From the NCBI RefSeq assembly GCF_005239225.2, contig NC_133291.1, positions 4,030,001-4,094,000 of the forward strand: a stretch of 64,000 nucleotides of DNA, read 5' to 3'. Numbering within the stretch: the stretch's first letter is position 1; the number at the start of each line of letters is the position of its first letter. This document shows, piece after piece, positions 61,858 to 64,000 of the stretch. Origin of the DNA: Populus alba (taxonomy: Eukaryota > Streptophyta > Magnoliopsida > Malpighiales > Salicaceae). A model generated the notes under the pieces. The model worked only from the letters and a program-made list of their open reading frames with translations, searched no databases and was not told where the DNA came from. The translations under genes were made by a program, and so were the position numbers.

Positions 61858-64000
61858 GTAGTCAGTGTATTTAATTGAAATTTATTTTATTTTTTCTGGT
61901 AAGTAAATTTAATAATTTATCTCTTGACCGACCAATCATTTTCTGAAGCTATCATTGATTTCTTATTTTGTTTCGTTTTTAATGAATGAATTCTCTTTTA
62001 TTTTTTTCATCGAAAACGACTTGTTAAGAACATGAAACGACAGTGCATAGTGAATTTCATGGTTGGCACAAGGGTGGCCGCACACTTGCACCATGATGAT
62101 GTTGATGAAACCACCGTCCTTCTTTCAATAATGGAGAGTGTCAAGGTGAAGTTTGGCTTTGAAACGGAAACATGGATATCCCATGTGGTTGGTAACAAGC
62201 AGACTTCAAATTTGAATATAACTATCAAATTATTTGCATTATTGTTTTACTCTCGCTAGTTAGCATCTTAAGTGGTGTAGTAAATCCCTTATCATCTGTT
62301 AGTACTTAGTAATGATAATTGATAACTTTGTGAGATCCTAATGACCAGGTGCGCAAACGCTACAAATTTACAATGGCGTGGATTATATGTTCGTGAGTAT
62401 AGTATTATTTATTTTTTAATGTGGTTTTTTAGAAATATATTAAAAAAATATTTTTATTATTTTTTAAAAAATATTTTTATCATTATCATATCAAAATAAT
62501 TAATAATATAAAAAAAATATTTTTTTTATATATAAAACTCCATTTAAAATACAATTTCAAACAGCGTATAATTATTAATTAATCGCGTATGAAAATGATC
62601 GAGATTTGTTGATGTTCAGTTTCATTTCACTAGATAAATATTAAAAATGAATGGGTCGGCTCCTAATGATGGCAACATCAATACATACTCTATTCTTTAT
62701 GTTCTTCATGACGTGAGAAAAATAGTTCGTATTTGCTTGCATCATGAATCAATATTTTATTAATGTACTTTTATAAAAAAAATTCAAATCAAGAAAAACT
62801 TAAACATGAATATAAAATTTTTCAAATACAAATACAATACATAAAAAAAGGTGTTGAGTCTCGCGATAGTTAAAATCAATCACAATTGAGCTTTGAGCCT
62901 TTGAGATAGCATCAAGCCTCATGTGATGAGTCTGATGATAATTAAACTCGTCCATGATTAGAATTCATTGTGCACCAAGTCCTTGGTGCTGGGTCTAGCA
63001 CCCACCACGTCAAGGCTTGACAACACTTAAAGCCTTGATTGTTGAGTTATGCAATTCAAAATATCATCATTAGCTATTCAATATGGAATGAATTATTAAT
63101 TTTGAGTGAATGATTATCTCTTTCGGAGAAACTAACAAGCTGGCAATGTGGTTTAATTGATAATGGCGGATTCGTGGAACATGATTGTCCTAATCCCGAT
63201 AAATAATTACGAAGGTGGTTTGTAGCATTCAAGCTACATATTAGGATAATATTAAGAACTCTGCTTCTTCTTCTTCTTTTCGTGATCGAATTTTCGCCTC
63301 TAATTTTTTAGTACCTCTTTATGTCGTGTGCAAGTGTGCGAATCATTAATTTGTGAGACAGCCTCATCTGCTTGATCTGGCAAAGACGTTTAGGTAAGAT
63401 GCAGCACACTGATTGATTAGATTAGACGGAGTGACACCTATCATAATAGAGCTGGAACAGAAAACTGAGCTCCTGCCTGGAATTTGCTATTGCGATAAGA
63501 AAACCCTTGAAGCTTATAACAGCATGGCGACTGCCGTCTCGTTTCTTGTCCTTTTCCCTCATGGTCTGATTTGCCAAAAAGATGAAGAAACATGGAGCCT
63601 GGAGAAAGCTTGGCCAGTTTTCATTCTGTAACTCTGTTTTTTGGTCAAATCAGGGGATTCTGGAGGTAACTCATCGCAATCGATGGAATTAATTGTTTAT
63701 TAATGAATGTTGGACTAAGTTCTTTACTTTAGCTTAAGCTCACAAAAGACCAATCATTCATGTATATAAGCTGTAGCCATCATCCAAATTGAAAAACCGA
63801 AGAATTCACAAATTACGTCTGCATTTTAGCATTGCTGCCTTGTTTCTGTTCTTTAGGCAGACCGCCTGCTTTTGATAACAGTGCTTGTTTAAAAAACAAC
63901 TGTTATCCAGGGGTTGGGTAGTAGCATGATAAGAACATTGAGATAGTGATTTTATGTGAAATTGTTAAAATATAGGATAATGATGTGTTTGACAACCGCC
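61858..64000. other. PIP1 upstream region and spacer to the window end
   Basis: No recognisable gene. It contains an AT-rich element (62405-62565), a phrase-rich stretch at 62860-63060 (CCAAGTCCTTGGTGCTGGG, CAAGGCTTGACAACAC, AAAGCCTTGATTG) that resembles part of a dispersed repeat, and a short (TTC)n run at 63264-63278. Confidence 0.45.
62405..62565. repeat. Dispersed AT-rich MITE-like element
   Basis: Blocks TTTTTTAATGTGGTTTTTTA, GAAATATATTAAAAAAATAT, TATCATTATCATATCAAAAT and TTTAAAATACAATTTCAAAC occur in family order. It is one of the clearer copies. Confidence 0.45.

Overview
This is nuclear plant DNA, most likely from poplar (Populus) or a close Salicaceae relative. The genes are intron-rich with GT-AG splice sites, the spacers are very AT-rich, and every coding region belongs to a land-plant family. 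Several spacer repeats resemble poplar repeat families as I remember them. No bacterial, viral or organellar gene is present, and I see no CRISPR array, no rRNA gene and no intact tRNA gene.

Layout. A 683-aa protein of unknown function with a Rpn13-Pru-like segment lies at 91-4595 (-). A long repeat-filled spacer follows. SPC25, the signal peptidase complex subunit, is at 8968-12428 (-) and appears to contain a U12-type intron with unusual ends. An internal fragment of the peroxisomal NAD carrier gene PXN is at 14942-16570 (-). A C2-domain SRC2-like protein is at 20341-21276 (+). About 16 kb of gene-poor, AT-rich DNA follows; it contains a complete 292-bp TRIM retrotransposon with target-site duplication (33510-33801). 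A BAHD (HXXXD) acyltransferase is at 37555-39021 (+). Two tandem, apparently intact copies of RPN8, the 26S proteasome lid subunit, are at 41071-45176 and 47533-51429 (both -). A WOX5/WOX7-type homeobox gene is at 53256-53891 (-). A broken 3' piece of the eIF3f gene is at about 57605-58230 (-). A PIP1 aquaporin is at 60477-61686 (-).

Context. From memory, Arabidopsis At2g39950 to At2g39990 are, in order, this same unknown protein, SPC25, PXN, a BAHD acyltransferase and eIF3f. WOX5/RPN8B and WOX7/RPN8A are neighbour pairs on Arabidopsis chromosomes 3 and 5. This window carries both sets together. Two members, PXN and eIF3f, survive only as relics. That pattern fits gene loss (fractionation) after whole-genome duplication, with intact copies expected elsewhere in the genome. 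The genes form no operon or single pathway; they are mostly housekeeping genes (secretion, protein turnover) plus one root stem-cell regulator, one water channel, one acyltransferase and one membrane C2 protein.

The strongest observations are the SPC25 U12 intron with apparent AT-AA ends, the Pru-like segment in the unknown protein, the TRIM element, the RPN8 tandem duplication with TGGGC motifs upstream of both copies, and the two gene relics. I did not find a wholly new biological system.
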